DNA of 51,829 bases from an uncultured Gammaproteobacteria bacterium (GTDB lineage: Bacteria; Pseudomonadota; Gammaproteobacteria; Pseudomonadales; Pseudohongiellaceae): positions 1-51,829 of the forward strand of contig CAJXPR010000012.1 in NCBI GenBank assembly GCA_913058135.1. The letters run 5' to 3'. Below the pieces are notes generated by a model. That model was not told the origin of the DNA. It did not search any database and saw only the letters and a list, made by a program, of their open reading frames with translations. Position 1 is the first letter of the stretch. Every line of letters starts with the position of its first letter. Below are positions 7,921 to 17,857 of this stretch, piece after piece. The translations under genes were made by a program, and so were the position numbers.

Positions 7921-9966
7921 ATGAGCAATCAATTTAAAATGGCTTCACCGTTCCAGCCTGCCGGCGATCAGCCAGCGGCCATTGCGGCATTGGTCGATGG
8001 TCTGGAAGAAGGGCTGTTGGCGCAAACCTTGTTGGGTGTTACCGGCTCCGGAAAGACCTTTACCATTGCCAATGTCATTGAAAGAACCCAGCGGCCGGCA
8101 CTGGTCATGGCACCCAACAAAACGCTGGCGGCGCAACTGTATGGCGAATTCGCCGAGTTTTTCCCCGATAACGCGGTTGAATACTTTGTTTCATACTATG
8201 ACTATTATCAGCCTGAGGCATATGTACCGTCTTCAGATCTCTACATTGAGAAAGACTCATCGATAAACGAGCATATAGAACAGATGCGCTTGTCGGCGAC
8301 CAAGGCGTTGCTCGAACGACGCGACGTTATCGTGGTCGCGACGGTATCGGCAATTTATGGCCTGGGCGATCCGGGGTCGTATCTGAAAATGGTTCTTCAC
8401 CTTGATCGCGGTGACAAGGTCGATCAACGATACATTTTGCGTCGGCTGGCTGATATGCAGTACACCCGCAACGACATGGAGCTGCAACGGGCAACATACA
8501 GGGTTCGCGGTGATGTCATTGATGTCTACCCGGCGGACTCGGAAAAATATGCCGTGCGCATCGAGCTGTTTGATGACGAGATCGAAAACCTGGCGTTCTT
8601 TGATCCGCTGACCGGTGAGATTGCCAGGAAGGTACCGCGTCTCACTATATTTCCGAAATCTCACTACGTAACGCCCAGGGAAAAAGTGCTGGATGCGCTG
8701 GAACAGATTAAAGTTGAACTCAACGAGCGGGTGTTGCAACTGGAGAGCAACCATCAGCTGGTTGAAGCGCAGCGCCTGTCGCAGCGGACAAAATTCGACC
8801 TGGAAATGATGAATGAACTGGGCTACTGCACCGGCATAGAGAATTACTCCCGTTATCTGTCAGGTCGCCAGGCTGGTCAGCCGCCACCGACACTGTTTGA
8901 TTATCTGCCACCTGACGCATTGGTCATTGTTGATGAATCGCATGTCTCTATCCCGCAGATTGGCGCGATGTACAAGGGTGATCGCTCTCGCAAGGAAACG
9001 CTGGTGCAATATGGTTTCCGGTTGCCGTCCGCGCTGGACAACAGGCCACTGCGTTTTGAAGAGTGGGAGTCACTGACGCCGCAACTGATATTTGTGTCAG
9101 CCACGCCAGGACCCTACGAAGCGGAGCGTGCCGGTCAGACCGTGCGTCAGGTCGTGCGGCCCACCGGGCTTATTGACCCGGCCGTGGAGGTGCGTCCGGC
9201 GGGCACCCAAGTCGATGATCTGCTGTCGGAGATTCGCCATGTAGTGGCCAGACAGGAACGTGTGCTGGTCACTGTATTAACCAAACGTATGGCAGAGGAC
9301 CTGACCGACTACCTGATGGATCATGATGTGCGTGTGCGGTATCTGCACTCGGACATAGATACTGTTGAGCGCTCCGAAATCATCCGCGACCTGCGGCTGG
9401 GAAATTTTGATGTGTTGGTGGGCATCAACCTGTTGCGCGAGGGGCTGGACATACCGGAGGTATCACTGGTGGCCATTCTGGATGCTGACAAGGAGGGTTT
9501 TTTGCGCTCCGAACGCTCACTGATTCAGACCATGGGCCGGGCCGCAAGAAATATTCGGGGCAGAGCCATTCTGTATGCCGATCGTATTACCGGTTCGATG
9601 CAGCGCGCCATGGATGAAGGCGACCGGCGCCGCGAAACCCAGATTGCTTTTAATACGGCCAATAATATTACCCCCGCCGGTGTCAGTAAAAGCATCATGG
9701 ATGTGATGGAGGGTGCCTACGGCGGCGCCAATGGTGAAGGCAAGGGGCGCAAACGAAACCGGCAGGGCGCTTCCGTGGCGGAAAAAATTGCAGCCTACGG
9801 CACCGGGGCGCAGATTGATGCGCCCATGGATGCCAAAGCCATCAGCCGGGAAATTTCCCGTCTTGAGGCCAGAATGCTGGAGCTGGCAAGGAACCTCGAG
9901 TTTGAGGAGGCAGCTACCTTGCGCGACAAGGTTACAATCTTGCGCAAACAACTGCTGCAGGTCTGA
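7921..9966 (+). CDS. uvrB: Excinuclease ABC subunit B
   Basis: UvrB is the damage-verifying helicase of nucleotide excision repair. It is loaded by UvrA and recruits UvrC. The 681-residue product shows Walker A GVTGSGKT (39-46), the beta-hairpin segment [12 protein letters not shown] that clamps one DNA strand, a DESH Walker-B box (338-341), helicase motifs [11 protein letters not shown] and QTMGRAARN, and a C-terminal UVR coiled coil (about 640-675) that contacts UvrC. The ATG at 7921 is chosen over upstream GTGs because the product then begins [16 protein letters not shown], as in the family. I looked for a LexA box (CTGT-N8-ACAG) in 7740-7920 and saw none. It lies between tRNA-Asn and tRNA-Val. 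Confidence 0.97.
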   Translation: MSNQFKMASPFQPAGDQPAAIAALVDGLEEGLLAQTLLGVTGSGKTFTIANVIERTQRPALVMAPNKTLAAQLYGEFAEFFPDNAVEYFVSYYDYYQPEAYVPSSDLYIEKDSSINEHIEQMRLSATKALLERRDVIVVATVSAIYGLGDPGSYLKMVLHLDRGDKVDQRYILRRLADMQYTRNDMELQRATYRVRGDVIDVYPADSEKYAVRIELFDDEIENLAFFDPLTGEIARKVPRLTIFPKSHYVTPREKVLDALEQIKVELNERVLQLESNHQLVEAQRLSQRTKFDLEMMNELGYCTGIENYSRYLSGRQAGQPPPTLFDYLPPDALVIVDESHVSIPQIGAMYKGDRSRKETLVQYGFRLPSALDNRPLRFEEWESLTPQLIFVSATPGPYEAERAGQTVRQVVRPTGLIDPAVEVRPAGTQVDDLLSEIRHVVARQERVLVTVLTKRMAEDLTDYLMDHDVRVRYLHSDIDTVERSEIIRDLRLGNFDVLVGINLLREGLDIPEVSLVAILDADKEGFLRSERSLIQTMGRAARNIRGRAILYADRITGSMQRAMDEGDRRRETQIAFNTANNITPAGVSKSIMDVMEGAYGGANGEGKGRKRNRQGASVAEKIAAYGTGAQIDAPMDAKAISREISRLEARMLELARNLEFEEAATLRDKVTILRKQLLQV

Positions 9967-9982
9967 TAGCAACAGTTGCTAT
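9966..9982 (+). other. Short perfect inverted repeat after uvrB
   Basis: ATAGCAAC and GTTGCTAT flank one base directly at the uvrB stop, with TGTAGTTTT following. It may act as a weak terminator. It also abuts the -35 of the tRNA-Val promoter, so an operator is possible. Confidence 0.35.
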
Positions 9983-10010
9983 TGTAGTTTTGGCTCACTG
10001 CCCCTATAAT
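9982..10010 (+). promoter_or_regulatory. Sigma-70 promoter of tRNA-Val
   Basis: TTGTAG (9982-9987), a 17-bp spacer and a perfect TATAAT (10005-10010) lie 74 bp upstream of the tRNA. It may also supply read-through transcription of thrS, since no other clear promoter is seen before thrS. Confidence 0.7.
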
Positions 10011-10083
10011 CGCCAACCTTGATTAAAGCACCCTCGCAGCAGTTTGGTCGGCGATTTCTGTAAGCAGTTGCAAAGCGATTTAC

Positions 10084-10160
<77 letters not shown>

Positions 10161-10188
10161 CCTTTCTGCCCACAGGCTGGTTTTTCAT

Positions 10189-10215
10189 AAGCCGCTTGTT
10201 GCGGTGCTTTTCTTT
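10189..10215 (+). terminator. Possible imperfect terminator between tRNA-Val and thrS
   Basis: AAGC-CGC and GCG-(GT)-GCTT can pair with a 2-nt bulge around TTGTT and are followed by a T-rich TTTTCTTT. It could end the tRNA transcript or act as a partial attenuator ahead of thrS. Confidence 0.4.
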
Positions 10216-10248
10216 AAACAGACCCATAACTGACAAACACTTCATCCT

Positions 10249-12168
10249 ATGCCCGCAATTACTCTTCCTGACGGCAGTCAACGCCAATTTGATGCGGCTG
10301 TAACCGTTGCTCAAGTGGCCGAATCCATCGGCGCCGGCCTTGCCAAGGCGGCTCTCGCCGGACGCGTCAATGGCACGCTGGTAGATACGTCGTATCAGAT
10401 AACTGACGATGCAGAGCTGGCAATCATCACCGAGCGTGACCCGGAAGGCCTGGATGTGATCCGCCATTCCTGTGCACATTTGATGGCACAGGCTGTTCAG
10501 CGGCTGTTTCCTGATGCCCAGGTCACCATTGGTCCGGTGATTGAGGATGGATTTTTCTACGACTTCGCCTACGAGCGTGCCTTCACCCCGGAAGATCTGG
10601 AGCAGATCGAAAAGGTGATGGGAGATATCGTCAAGGAAAATCTGCCGGTGTCGCGTGAAGTGATGAGTCGTAATGACGCCATCGCCATGTTTGACAGCAT
10701 GGGAGAAAAGTACAAGGTTCAGATCATCAAGGATATCCCGGGCAACGAAGAGCTGTCGTTTTACCGCCAGGGTGATTTCATTGATCTGTGCCGGGGCCCG
10801 CATGTGCCCAATACCGGCAAGTTCAAGGCGTTCAAGCTGACGTCGGTGGCCGGGGCTTACTGGCGCGGTGACTCAAACAACGAAATGCTGCAGCGGATTT
10901 ATGGTACTGCCTGGGGTGACAAGAAGGCGCTGGCCGATTATCTGTTCCGCCTGGAAGAAGCGCAGAAGCGCGATCATCGTAAAATCGGCAAGAAGCTGAA
11001 CCTGTTCCACTTCCAGGAAGAAGCGCCCGGCATGGTATTCTGGCATCCCAAGGGCTGGAGCATTTACCAGACCATCCAGCACTACATGCAAAAATTGCAG
11101 AATGACAATGGATACCAGGAAATTCGCACCCCGCAACTGGTCGATTACACCTTGTGGGAAAAGTCCGGCCATGCTGACAAATTCGCTGACGAGATGTTCA
11201 GCGTCGAGTCGGAAAACCGCATGTACGCTATCAAACCGATGAACTGCCCCTGCCATGTGCAGGTGTTCAATCAGGGCTTGAAGAGCTACCGCGACTTGCC
11301 CTTACGTCTGGCCGAATTCGGTTCATGTCACCGTTTTGAGCCGTCGGGCTCCATGCATGGCCTGATGCGGGTGCGCAGCTTTACCCAGGACGATGCGCAC
11401 ATTTTCTGCGCCGAAGCCGCGATACAGGAAGAAGTGGCGCAGTTTATGGAGCTGCTGTTCCGGGTCTACAAGGATTTTGGCTTTGACGAGATCATTCTGC
11501 GCCTCTCTACGCGCCCCGAAAAGCGTGTCGGTAGTGATGAGATGTGGGACAAGGCCGAAGATGCCTTGCGTCAGGCCCTCAACAACAGTGGCCTGGCGTG
11601 GGAGTTGCTGCCCGGCGAAGGTGCCTTCTACGGACCCAAAATCGAATTTTCGCTGAAAGACTGCATGGGCCGGGTACAGCAGTGTGGCACCATTCAGGTG
11701 GATTTCTCGATGCCCGAACGCCTGGGTGCACAGTATGTGGCCGAAGACGGCAACCGCAAGGTACCGGTCATGTTGCATCGCGCGATTCTGGGTTCATTTG
11801 AGCGGTTTATTGGCGTTCTGATTGAACATTACGCCGGCGCCTTGCCAGTGTGGCTGGCCCCTGAACAGGTGGTAATTCTCAATATTACCGACAAACAGGG
11901 TGATTATTGTGAAAAAGTGCGCAAAATATTGGCAGAAAAGGGTTTTCGTGTCAGTGCGGACTTGAGAAATGAGAAGATCGGCTTTAAAATCCGCGAGCAC
12001 ACAATGCAGAAGGTACCGTTCCTTCTGGTGGCCGGTGACCGGGAAATGGAAAACGGTCAGATTTCCGTCCGCACGCAGGACGGCCAGGACCTGGGTACGA
12101 TGACCATTGAGGCATTTGCTGACCATCTGTCAGCAGCGGTCGCACGTTTGGGTCGTACCGGCAACTGA
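10249..12168 (+). CDS. thrS: Threonyl-tRNA synthetase
   Basis: A class II synthetase that charges tRNA-Thr and edits mischarged Ser. The 639-residue product has an N-terminal TGS domain (1-62), an editing domain with HSCAH (His73, His77) and the distal DLCRGPHVP Cys/His pair, the catalytic core with zinc-ligand Cys333 in the MNCPCH motif, motif 3 [13 protein letters not shown], and a C-terminal anticodon-binding domain ([16 protein letters not shown]). A second Cys lies two residues after the zinc-ligand Cys, where E. coli has Gly; I believe this is common in pseudomonads. It begins [10 protein letters not shown] exactly like the family. It heads the thrS-infC-rpmI-rplT-pheST-ihfA block. Confidence 0.97.
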   Translation: MPAITLPDGSQRQFDAAVTVAQVAESIGAGLAKAALAGRVNGTLVDTSYQITDDAELAIITERDPEGLDVIRHSCAHLMAQAVQRLFPDAQVTIGPVIEDGFFYDFAYERAFTPEDLEQIEKVMGDIVKENLPVSREVMSRNDAIAMFDSMGEKYKVQIIKDIPGNEELSFYRQGDFIDLCRGPHVPNTGKFKAFKLTSVAGAYWRGDSNNEMLQRIYGTAWGDKKALADYLFRLEEAQKRDHRKIGKKLNLFHFQEEAPGMVFWHPKGWSIYQTIQHYMQKLQNDNGYQEIRTPQLVDYTLWEKSGHADKFADEMFSVESENRMYAIKPMNCPCHVQVFNQGLKSYRDLPLRLAEFGSCHRFEPSGSMHGLMRVRSFTQDDAHIFCAEAAIQEEVAQFMELLFRVYKDFGFDEIILRLSTRPEKRVGSDEMWDKAEDALRQALNNSGLAWELLPGEGAFYGPKIEFSLKDCMGRVQQCGTIQVDFSMPERLGAQYVAEDGNRKVPVMLHRAILGSFERFIGVLIEHYAGALPVWLAPEQVVILNITDKQGDYCEKVRKILAEKGFRVSADLRNEKIGFKIREHTMQKVPFLLVAGDREMENGQISVRTQDGQDLGTMTIEAFADHLSAAVARLGRTGN

Positions 12169-12211
12169 AGGTCGCAAGGCCGCCTATTTACTTTACGCAG
12201 GAGAGAAGACG

Positions 12212-12751
12212 CTGTCGAATATGAAAAGCAGTTCCAAAAAACCCGTCATTAACGAGAACATTGAAGCCACGGAAGTGCGATTGGTACTGGCCGATGGTGA
12301 ACAAAAGGGTGTTGTGACGATTGAGGAAGCACGAGCCGAGGCCGCAGAGGTCAAGCTCGACCTGGTGTTGATCGCCCCTGATGCTGAACCACCAGTCTGC
12401 AAGATCATGGATTACGGCAAACATGTCTTTGATATCAAAAAGCAGAAGGCTGCCAGCAAGAAAAAGCAGCGCAAGACTCAGATTAAAGAAATCAAGTTTC
12501 GACCAGGGACGGAAGAAGGGGATTATCAGGTAAAACTACGCAACCTGATACGTTTCCTAGAAGATGGGGACAAGGCCAAGGTATCGTTAAGATTCCGCGG
12601 ACGCGAACTCGCCCATCAGCATCTTGGCCTCGAACTGGTACAGCGGATCGCTAAGGATCTGGAAGACTACGGTACCGTCGAGCAGGAGCCCAAGATGGAA
12701 GGTCGTCAGATCGTTATGGTTCTGGCACCGACGAAGAAGAAGAAGGTCTGA
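12212..12751 (+). CDS. infC: Translation initiation factor IF-3, probable CTG start
   Basis: IF3 binds the 30S subunit, prevents premature 50S joining and rejects non-canonical start codons. It has an N-terminal domain ([13 protein letters not shown] around residues 60-72), a lysine-rich linker and a C-terminal domain ([26 protein letters not shown]). I place the start at CTG 12212: AGGAGAG (12199-12205) lies 6 nt upstream, and the resulting 179-residue protein matches the 180-residue E. coli length. The first ATG is at 12221, 15 nt from the same Shine-Dalgarno. Rare infC starts (AUU in E. coli) are known to allow autorepression by IF3. If ATG is used instead, only three residues are lost. 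Confidence 0.93.
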   Translation: MSNMKSSSKKPVINENIEATEVRLVLADGEQKGVVTIEEARAEAAEVKLDLVLIAPDAEPPVCKIMDYGKHVFDIKKQKAASKKKQRKTQIKEIKFRPGTEEGDYQVKLRNLIRFLEDGDKAKVSLRFRGRELAHQHLGLELVQRIAKDLEDYGTVEQEPKMEGRQIVMVLAPTKKKKV

Positions 12752-12820
12752 CACCAGTCAGATCTTCGTTATCTAAACTGTATCGCCAGTGATGGCTGAT
12801 AAATGCGGAGTAATACCCGA

Positions 12821-13015
12821 ATGAGCAAGATGAAGACCCACAGTGGCGCCTCCAAGCGCTTCAAGAAAACAGCCACTGGCTGGAAGTGCAAAAGCGCCAA
12901 CAAGAGCCACATCCTCACTAAAATGACTACCAAGCGCAAACGTCATCTTCGTGGTACGTCACTGGTTGCTGCCAGCGACAAACCGTTGATCGACCGTATG
13001 TTGCGTAAAATTTAA
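12821..13015 (+). CDS. rpmI: 50S ribosomal protein bL35
   Basis: A small basic large-subunit protein of 64 residues. The sequence [20 protein letters not shown] and the downstream [17 protein letters not shown] are bL35 signatures. The ATG at 12821 is chosen by alignment to the family, with GGAG about 10 nt upstream. It lies between infC and rplT in the classical IF3-L35-L20 operon, which in E. coli is translationally repressed by L20 binding upstream of rpmI. Whether the 69-nt infC-rpmI gap folds into the L20 site is not obvious by eye. Confidence 0.96.
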   Translation: MSKMKTHSGASKRFKKTATGWKCKSANKSHILTKMTTKRKRHLRGTSLVAASDKPLIDRMLRKI

Positions 13016-13041
13016 TCATTTAGGATACCGAGGAGACTGAT

Positions 13042-13398
13042 ATGGCCCGAGTTAAACGAGGCGTAACGGCACGTCGCCGTCACAAAAAAATTCTGAAAGC
13101 GGCAAAAGGTTACTACGGTGCCCGTAGCCGTGTGTATCGCGTTGCATTCCAGGCGGTTATCAAAGCCGGCCAGTATGCCTACCGTGACCGTCGTACCAAG
13201 AAACGGGTCTTCCGTTCGCTGTGGATTACGCGTATCAACGCACAGTCCCGTGTCAACGGCATGACCTACAGCCAACTGATTGCTGGTTTGAAGAAAGCCA
13301 ACATTGCAGTGGATCGCCGTGTCATGGCCGATCTGGCTGTTCACGACAAAGCGGCCTTTGCCGCGCTGGTGAATCAGGCGAAAGCCGCACTGGCGTAA
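13042..13398 (+). CDS. rplT: 50S ribosomal protein bL20
   Basis: The 118-residue product is L20, an early 23S rRNA-binding assembly protein that in enterobacteria also represses its own operon. Signatures are [19 protein letters not shown] and [27 protein letters not shown] lies 6-12 nt before the ATG. It is followed at 13421-13458 by a hairpin with a T-rich tail that partly insulates it from pheS. Confidence 0.97.
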   Translation: MARVKRGVTARRRHKKILKAAKGYYGARSRVYRVAFQAVIKAGQYAYRDRRTKKRVFRSLWITRINAQSRVNGMTYSQLIAGLKKANIAVDRRVMADLAVHDKAAFAALVNQAKAALA

Positions 13399-13420
13399 GT
13401 AAAAACGTTACCTTTTGCAG

Positions 13421-13458
13421 AGCCGGTCCGGGTTTTCCTACGTCCCGTTCCGGCTTTG
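13421..13458 (+). terminator. Terminator or attenuator between rplT and pheS
   Basis: AGCCGG-TC-CGGG (13421-13432) pairs with CCCG-TT-CCGGCT (13444-13455) with a 2x2 internal loop and a TTTGTGCTTTC tail. In E. coli a pheM leader peptide attenuates pheST here. I see no leader ORF rich in Phe codons in this 88-nt gap, so simple partial termination is more likely. Confidence 0.65.
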
Positions 13459-13483
13459 TGCTTTCATGGTATAAGCGGATTAA

Positions 13484-14503
<1,020 letters not shown>

Positions 14504-14546
14504 ATCAGGTAAACCCAAGCGGCACCGTACTAAAGAGCATTGATAC

Positions 14547-16961
14547 ATGATCTTCACACAACAATGGATTCGCGAGTGGCTGGGTGACAGCGTTGATGCG
14601 GCACTGCTGGCGCCAGAACGGCTGGTATCGCAACTCACCATGGCCGGTCTTGAAGTGGACGCGCACGGGCCGGTTGCTGCCGCGTTCAGTGGTGTGCTGG
14701 TAGCCGAGGTGCTTGATGTGCAGCCACATCCGGATGCAGACAAGTTGCGTGTTTGCAGGGTGAATGATGGCAACCAGACGATCCAGGTTGTCTGTGGCGC
14801 GCCCAATGTGCGTGCGGGCCTGAAAGTGCCCTATGCAACAATTGGAGCTGAACTGCCGGGCGCCGAAGCAGGCAAGTCCTTCCGGATAAAAAAAGCAAAG
14901 CTGCGCGGTATCGAATCCAGCGGCATGCTGTGCTCGGCGGCAGAGCTGGGATTGTCAGAGGCCGCTGACGGCTTGTACGAACTGCCAGCCGAGGCCCCCA
15001 TCGGTGTCGATATTCGGGATTACCTGGAACTGAACGATACCTTCTATGAACTGGATCTGACGCCCAATCGGGGCGACTGTCTGGGCATCCGCGGTATTGC
15101 TCGTGAGATCGCCGCGCTTAATGGCGTCACCGCCATATCGCCACAGATGCCAGTGGTAACTGCCTCGATCAAGGACACATTCCCGGTGCGCATCAGCGCC
15201 CCGCAAGCCTGCCCACGTTATCTGGGACGGGTCGTACGCAATATTGACATCTCGGCACCCACACCATTATGGATGCAGGAAAAACTGCGTCGCTGCGGCC
15301 TTCGCAGTATTGATCCGGTCGTTGATATCACCAATTTTGTGCTGCTGGAACTGGGTCAGCCAATGCACGCATTTGACCTGCAACAGCTGGATCAGGAAAT
15401 TTGCGTGCGAATGGCAGCGTCGGCCGATGAACTGGTACTGCTAGACGGCAAGACTGTGCAACCCGACGCCGATACCCTGCTGATTACCGATGCCAAAGGT
15501 CCGCTGGCCCTGGCAGGCATCATGGGAGGCGAAAACAGTGGTGTCACCCAGGCCACGCGTGACGTATTCCTGGAATGCGCCTATTTTGCGCCTTTGGCTG
15601 TTGCCGGGCGAGCGCGCCGTTATGGTCTTCATACGGATGCTTCGCACCGCTATGAGCGCGGCGTGGACTTTGAATTGCAGGCAATGGCCATGGAGCGCGC
15701 CACAGCGCTGTTGCTGGAGATTTGTGGCGGTCAGGCCGGACCGGTCACAGAAGCACTGGGCGAACTGCCTGACAGGCGCGAGGTTTCGCTGAAGGCGGCA
15801 AACGTATCGCGTCTGCTGGGCATGACCATGACGGACGAGCAGATTGTCAGCATCCTTGGCGGACTGGGCATATCTATGCTGACGCAGAACGGCGATACGA
15901 TGCGCTTTGCTGTGCCGTCGTTCCGGTTTGATATCAGCATTGAGGCCGATCTCATCGAGGAGCTGGCGCGTGTGCATGGCTATGACAATTTGCCGGTTAC
16001 ACGTCCGGCCGTGCGCATGCAGTTACCCGAACAGCCCGAATCGGCTGTGGGGATGTCGCGACTGCGCGAACGTCTGGTGACCCTGGGTTACCAGCAGGTT
16101 ATCAGTTACAGCTTTGTTGAACCGGGCCTTATGACTGCCATACAGGCGAGTCCGCCGCCGGTACCGTTGCTGAATCCGATATCTGCTGATATGTCAGTTA
16201 TGCGGACCAGCTTGTGGCCGGGCCTGATCAGCACACTCAGGTACAATGTCAATCGTCAGCAGTCCCGCGTACGCCTGTTTGAGACCGGTCAGGTATTTCT
16301 GCGCCGTGAGGGCGACCACGAGCAGACAATCCGCCAGCCAGAGATGCTTGCTGGTCTGATCTACGGCAGCCGGTATCCCACCGACTGGTCGCAGGGCAGG
16401 GAGCCGGCAGATTTCTTTGACCTGAAGGGGGATATTGAAACCCTGCTGGGACTGACCGGCCGCGCGGAGACCTTCACTTTTGAGTGCACCCGGCACCAGG
16501 CAATGCATGATGGGCAATGTGCCAGAATAGTTGTCAACGGCCGTCATGTGGGCCTGATGGGGGCACTGGATCCACGACTGCAGCGAGAGTTGGACATCAG
16601 CCAACGTGTGCTGCTTTTTGAGATTGAACTGGATGCATTGCTGGCTGCAAAAGTGCCAACTTTCAAGCCCTTATCGCGCTTTCCTGAGGTTGGTCGTGAT
16701 CTTGCCGTTGTGCTTGATCAGGAAGTCTCTGCACAGGCGCTGCGCGAGTTGTTGCAGGCGGAAGCCGGCGAATTCCTCGTTGGATTACGAATATTTGATG
16801 TATTTCAAGGTGATGCGCTGGGTAAAAACAAAAAAAGTGTGGCCTTGGGCTTGACCTGGCAGCATCCTTCGCGCACTCTAGGCGACGACGATATCAATGT
16901 GATAATTGAGCGTTGTGTCAAAGGCCTGGAAGATAAATTTAATGCAAAGTTAAGGAAATGA
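14547..16961 (+). CDS. pheT: Phenylalanyl-tRNA synthetase beta subunit
   Basis: The tRNA-binding and editing subunit of PheRS. The 804 residues contain an EMAP-type OB domain (about 39-150, [18 protein letters not shown]), the B3/B4 editing domain (HAFDLQQL region), B5, a degenerate class II core, and a C-terminal FDX-ACB anticodon domain ([16 protein letters not shown] onward). Length matches the family at about 795 residues. Its stop overlaps an ATGAGCATG cluster immediately before ihfA, so ihfA is translationally coupled. Confidence 0.97.
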   Translation: MIFTQQWIREWLGDSVDAALLAPERLVSQLTMAGLEVDAHGPVAAAFSGVLVAEVLDVQPHPDADKLRVCRVNDGNQTIQVVCGAPNVRAGLKVPYATIGAELPGAEAGKSFRIKKAKLRGIESSGMLCSAAELGLSEAADGLYELPAEAPIGVDIRDYLELNDTFYELDLTPNRGDCLGIRGIAREIAALNGVTAISPQMPVVTASIKDTFPVRISAPQACPRYLGRVVRNIDISAPTPLWMQEKLRRCGLRSIDPVVDITNFVLLELGQPMHAFDLQQLDQEICVRMAASADELVLLDGKTVQPDADTLLITDAKGPLALAGIMGGENSGVTQATRDVFLECAYFAPLAVAGRARRYGLHTDASHRYERGVDFELQAMAMERATALLLEICGGQAGPVTEALGELPDRREVSLKAANVSRLLGMTMTDEQIVSILGGLGISMLTQNGDTMRFAVPSFRFDISIEADLIEELARVHGYDNLPVTRPAVRMQLPEQPESAVGMSRLRERLVTLGYQQVISYSFVEPGLMTAIQASPPPVPLLNPISADMSVMRTSLWPGLISTLRYNVNRQQSRVRLFETGQVFLRREGDHEQTIRQPEMLAGLIYGSRYPTDWSQGREPADFFDLKGDIETLLGLTGRAETFTFECTRHQAMHDGQCARIVVNGRHVGLMGALDPRLQRELDISQRVLLFEIELDALLAAKVPTFKPLSRFPEVGRDLAVVLDQEVSAQALRELLQAEAGEFLVGLRIFDVFQGDALGKNKKSVALGLTWQHPSRTLGDDDINVIIERCVKGLEDKFNAKLRK

Positions 16962-16963
16962 GC

Positions 16964-17269
16964 ATGGAGAAGGGCGCACTGACAAAAGCCGAGATGGCGG
17001 AACGCCTGTTTGATGAGCTGGGTGTCAACAAACGCGAAGCCAAGGAGCTGGTCGAGCAGTTTTTTGAAGAGATACGTCTGGCTCTGGAAAGCAGCGAACA
17101 GGTCAAGTTGTCAGGCTTCGGTAATTTTGATCTGCGTGACAAGAAACAGCGACCAGGCCGCAACCCCAAGACTGGTGAAGAAATTCCGATCAAGGCACGA
17201 CGTGTTGTGACATTCCGGCCAGGCCAGAAGCTGAAGGCACGGGTAGAAAAGTATGCTGGAACCCAATAG
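16964..17269 (+). CDS. ihfA: Integration host factor subunit alpha
   Basis: The partner of IHF-beta (1732-2022). The 101-residue product shows [29 protein letters not shown] and [23 protein letters not shown], all standard IHF-alpha. Two in-frame ATGs lie close together (16958 and 16964). AAGGA (16952-16956) is 7 nt from the second but only 1 nt from the first, so 16964 is preferred. It follows pheT directly, the conserved pheST-ihfA order that feeds ihfA from the translation operon. Confidence 0.96.
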   Translation: MEKGALTKAEMAERLFDELGVNKREAKELVEQFFEEIRLALESSEQVKLSGFGNFDLRDKKQRPGRNPKTGEEIPIKARRVVTFRPGQKLKARVEKYAGTQ

Positions 17270-17606
17270 CACCAAGGAACTGCCACCTATTCCGGCGAAA
17301 CGCTACTTCACTATCGGTGAGGTGGGGGAGCTTTGCACGGTAAAACCACACGTGCTGCGTTACTGGGAGCAGGAGTTCCCGCAACTCAAGCCGGTCAAGC
17401 GGCGCGGCAACAGACGTTATTATCAGCGTGAAGACGTACTGCTTATCCGTCAGATCAAATCACTTCTTTACGAGCAGGGTTTCACTATCGGCGGGGCCCG
17501 ACAGCGCATGAACGGTCACCAGGAAGCACCAACCGGCCCGGCAGTTGAATCCGGTGAGCTCAGACAAATGATCAGGGAACTGGAAGAAGCACTGGCTTTG
17601 CTCTGA
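17253..17606 (+). CDS. MerR-family transcriptional regulator
   Basis: A 117-residue regulator with an N-terminal winged helix-turn-helix (about 18-85): [25 protein letters not shown], then [30 protein letters not shown]. The C-terminal region is a short dimerisation helix without the Cys ligands of metal-sensing MerR proteins. Its start overlaps ihfA by 17 nt. A MerR gene directly after ihfA and before tRNA-Pro is conserved in pseudomonads; its targets are generally unknown. Confidence 0.92.
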   Translation: MLEPNSTKELPPIPAKRYFTIGEVGELCTVKPHVLRYWEQEFPQLKPVKRRGNRRYYQREDVLLIRQIKSLLYEQGFTIGGARQRMNGHQEAPTGPAVESGELRQMIRELEEALALL

Positions 17607-17701
17607 CCGCTGCAACCACACCGTCAATCCCCATTTGCACCTTTATGGTGCCATATCGAACACTCGTCCGGTAAAAAGTGGCATTATTGGCCATTCCCGT
17701 C

Positions 17702-17729
17702 TTTACATCATTCCCCGCGGTGATATAGT
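17702..17729 (+). promoter_or_regulatory. Candidate promoter of the TonB-dependent receptor
   Basis: TTTACA (17702-17707), a 16-bp spacer and TATAGT (17724-17729) lie about 130 bp before the receptor ATG. The gap 17607-17857 holds no gene; besides this promoter it contains the inverted repeat at 17797-17821. Confidence 0.45.
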
Positions 17730-17796
17730 CCATAATCGATTCGAGGGTGCCCCGGCACGTTTGTATCGAAAAAAGGCAAAAGATATTGCCACACAG

Positions 17797-17821
17797 TGCC
17801 ATGCACACCATCAGCATGGCA
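17797..17821 (+). promoter_or_regulatory. Perfect 8-bp inverted repeat in the receptor leader
   Basis: TGCCATGC (17797-17804) and GCATGGCA (17814-17821) flank a 9-nt loop, 36 nt before the start codon and downstream of the candidate promoter. It could be an operator for a dimeric regulator or an mRNA hairpin affecting translation. Confidence 0.45.
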
Positions 17822-17857
17822 GACCGAAAATCATAATAAACATCTAGAGGTCTATGG

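Noticed and set aside
11239-11253. CPCH in ThrS as an unusual second zinc ligand
   Set aside because: The additional Cys follows the normal ligand, and I believe the same residue occurs in many pseudomonad ThrS proteins, so it is not evidence of novelty.
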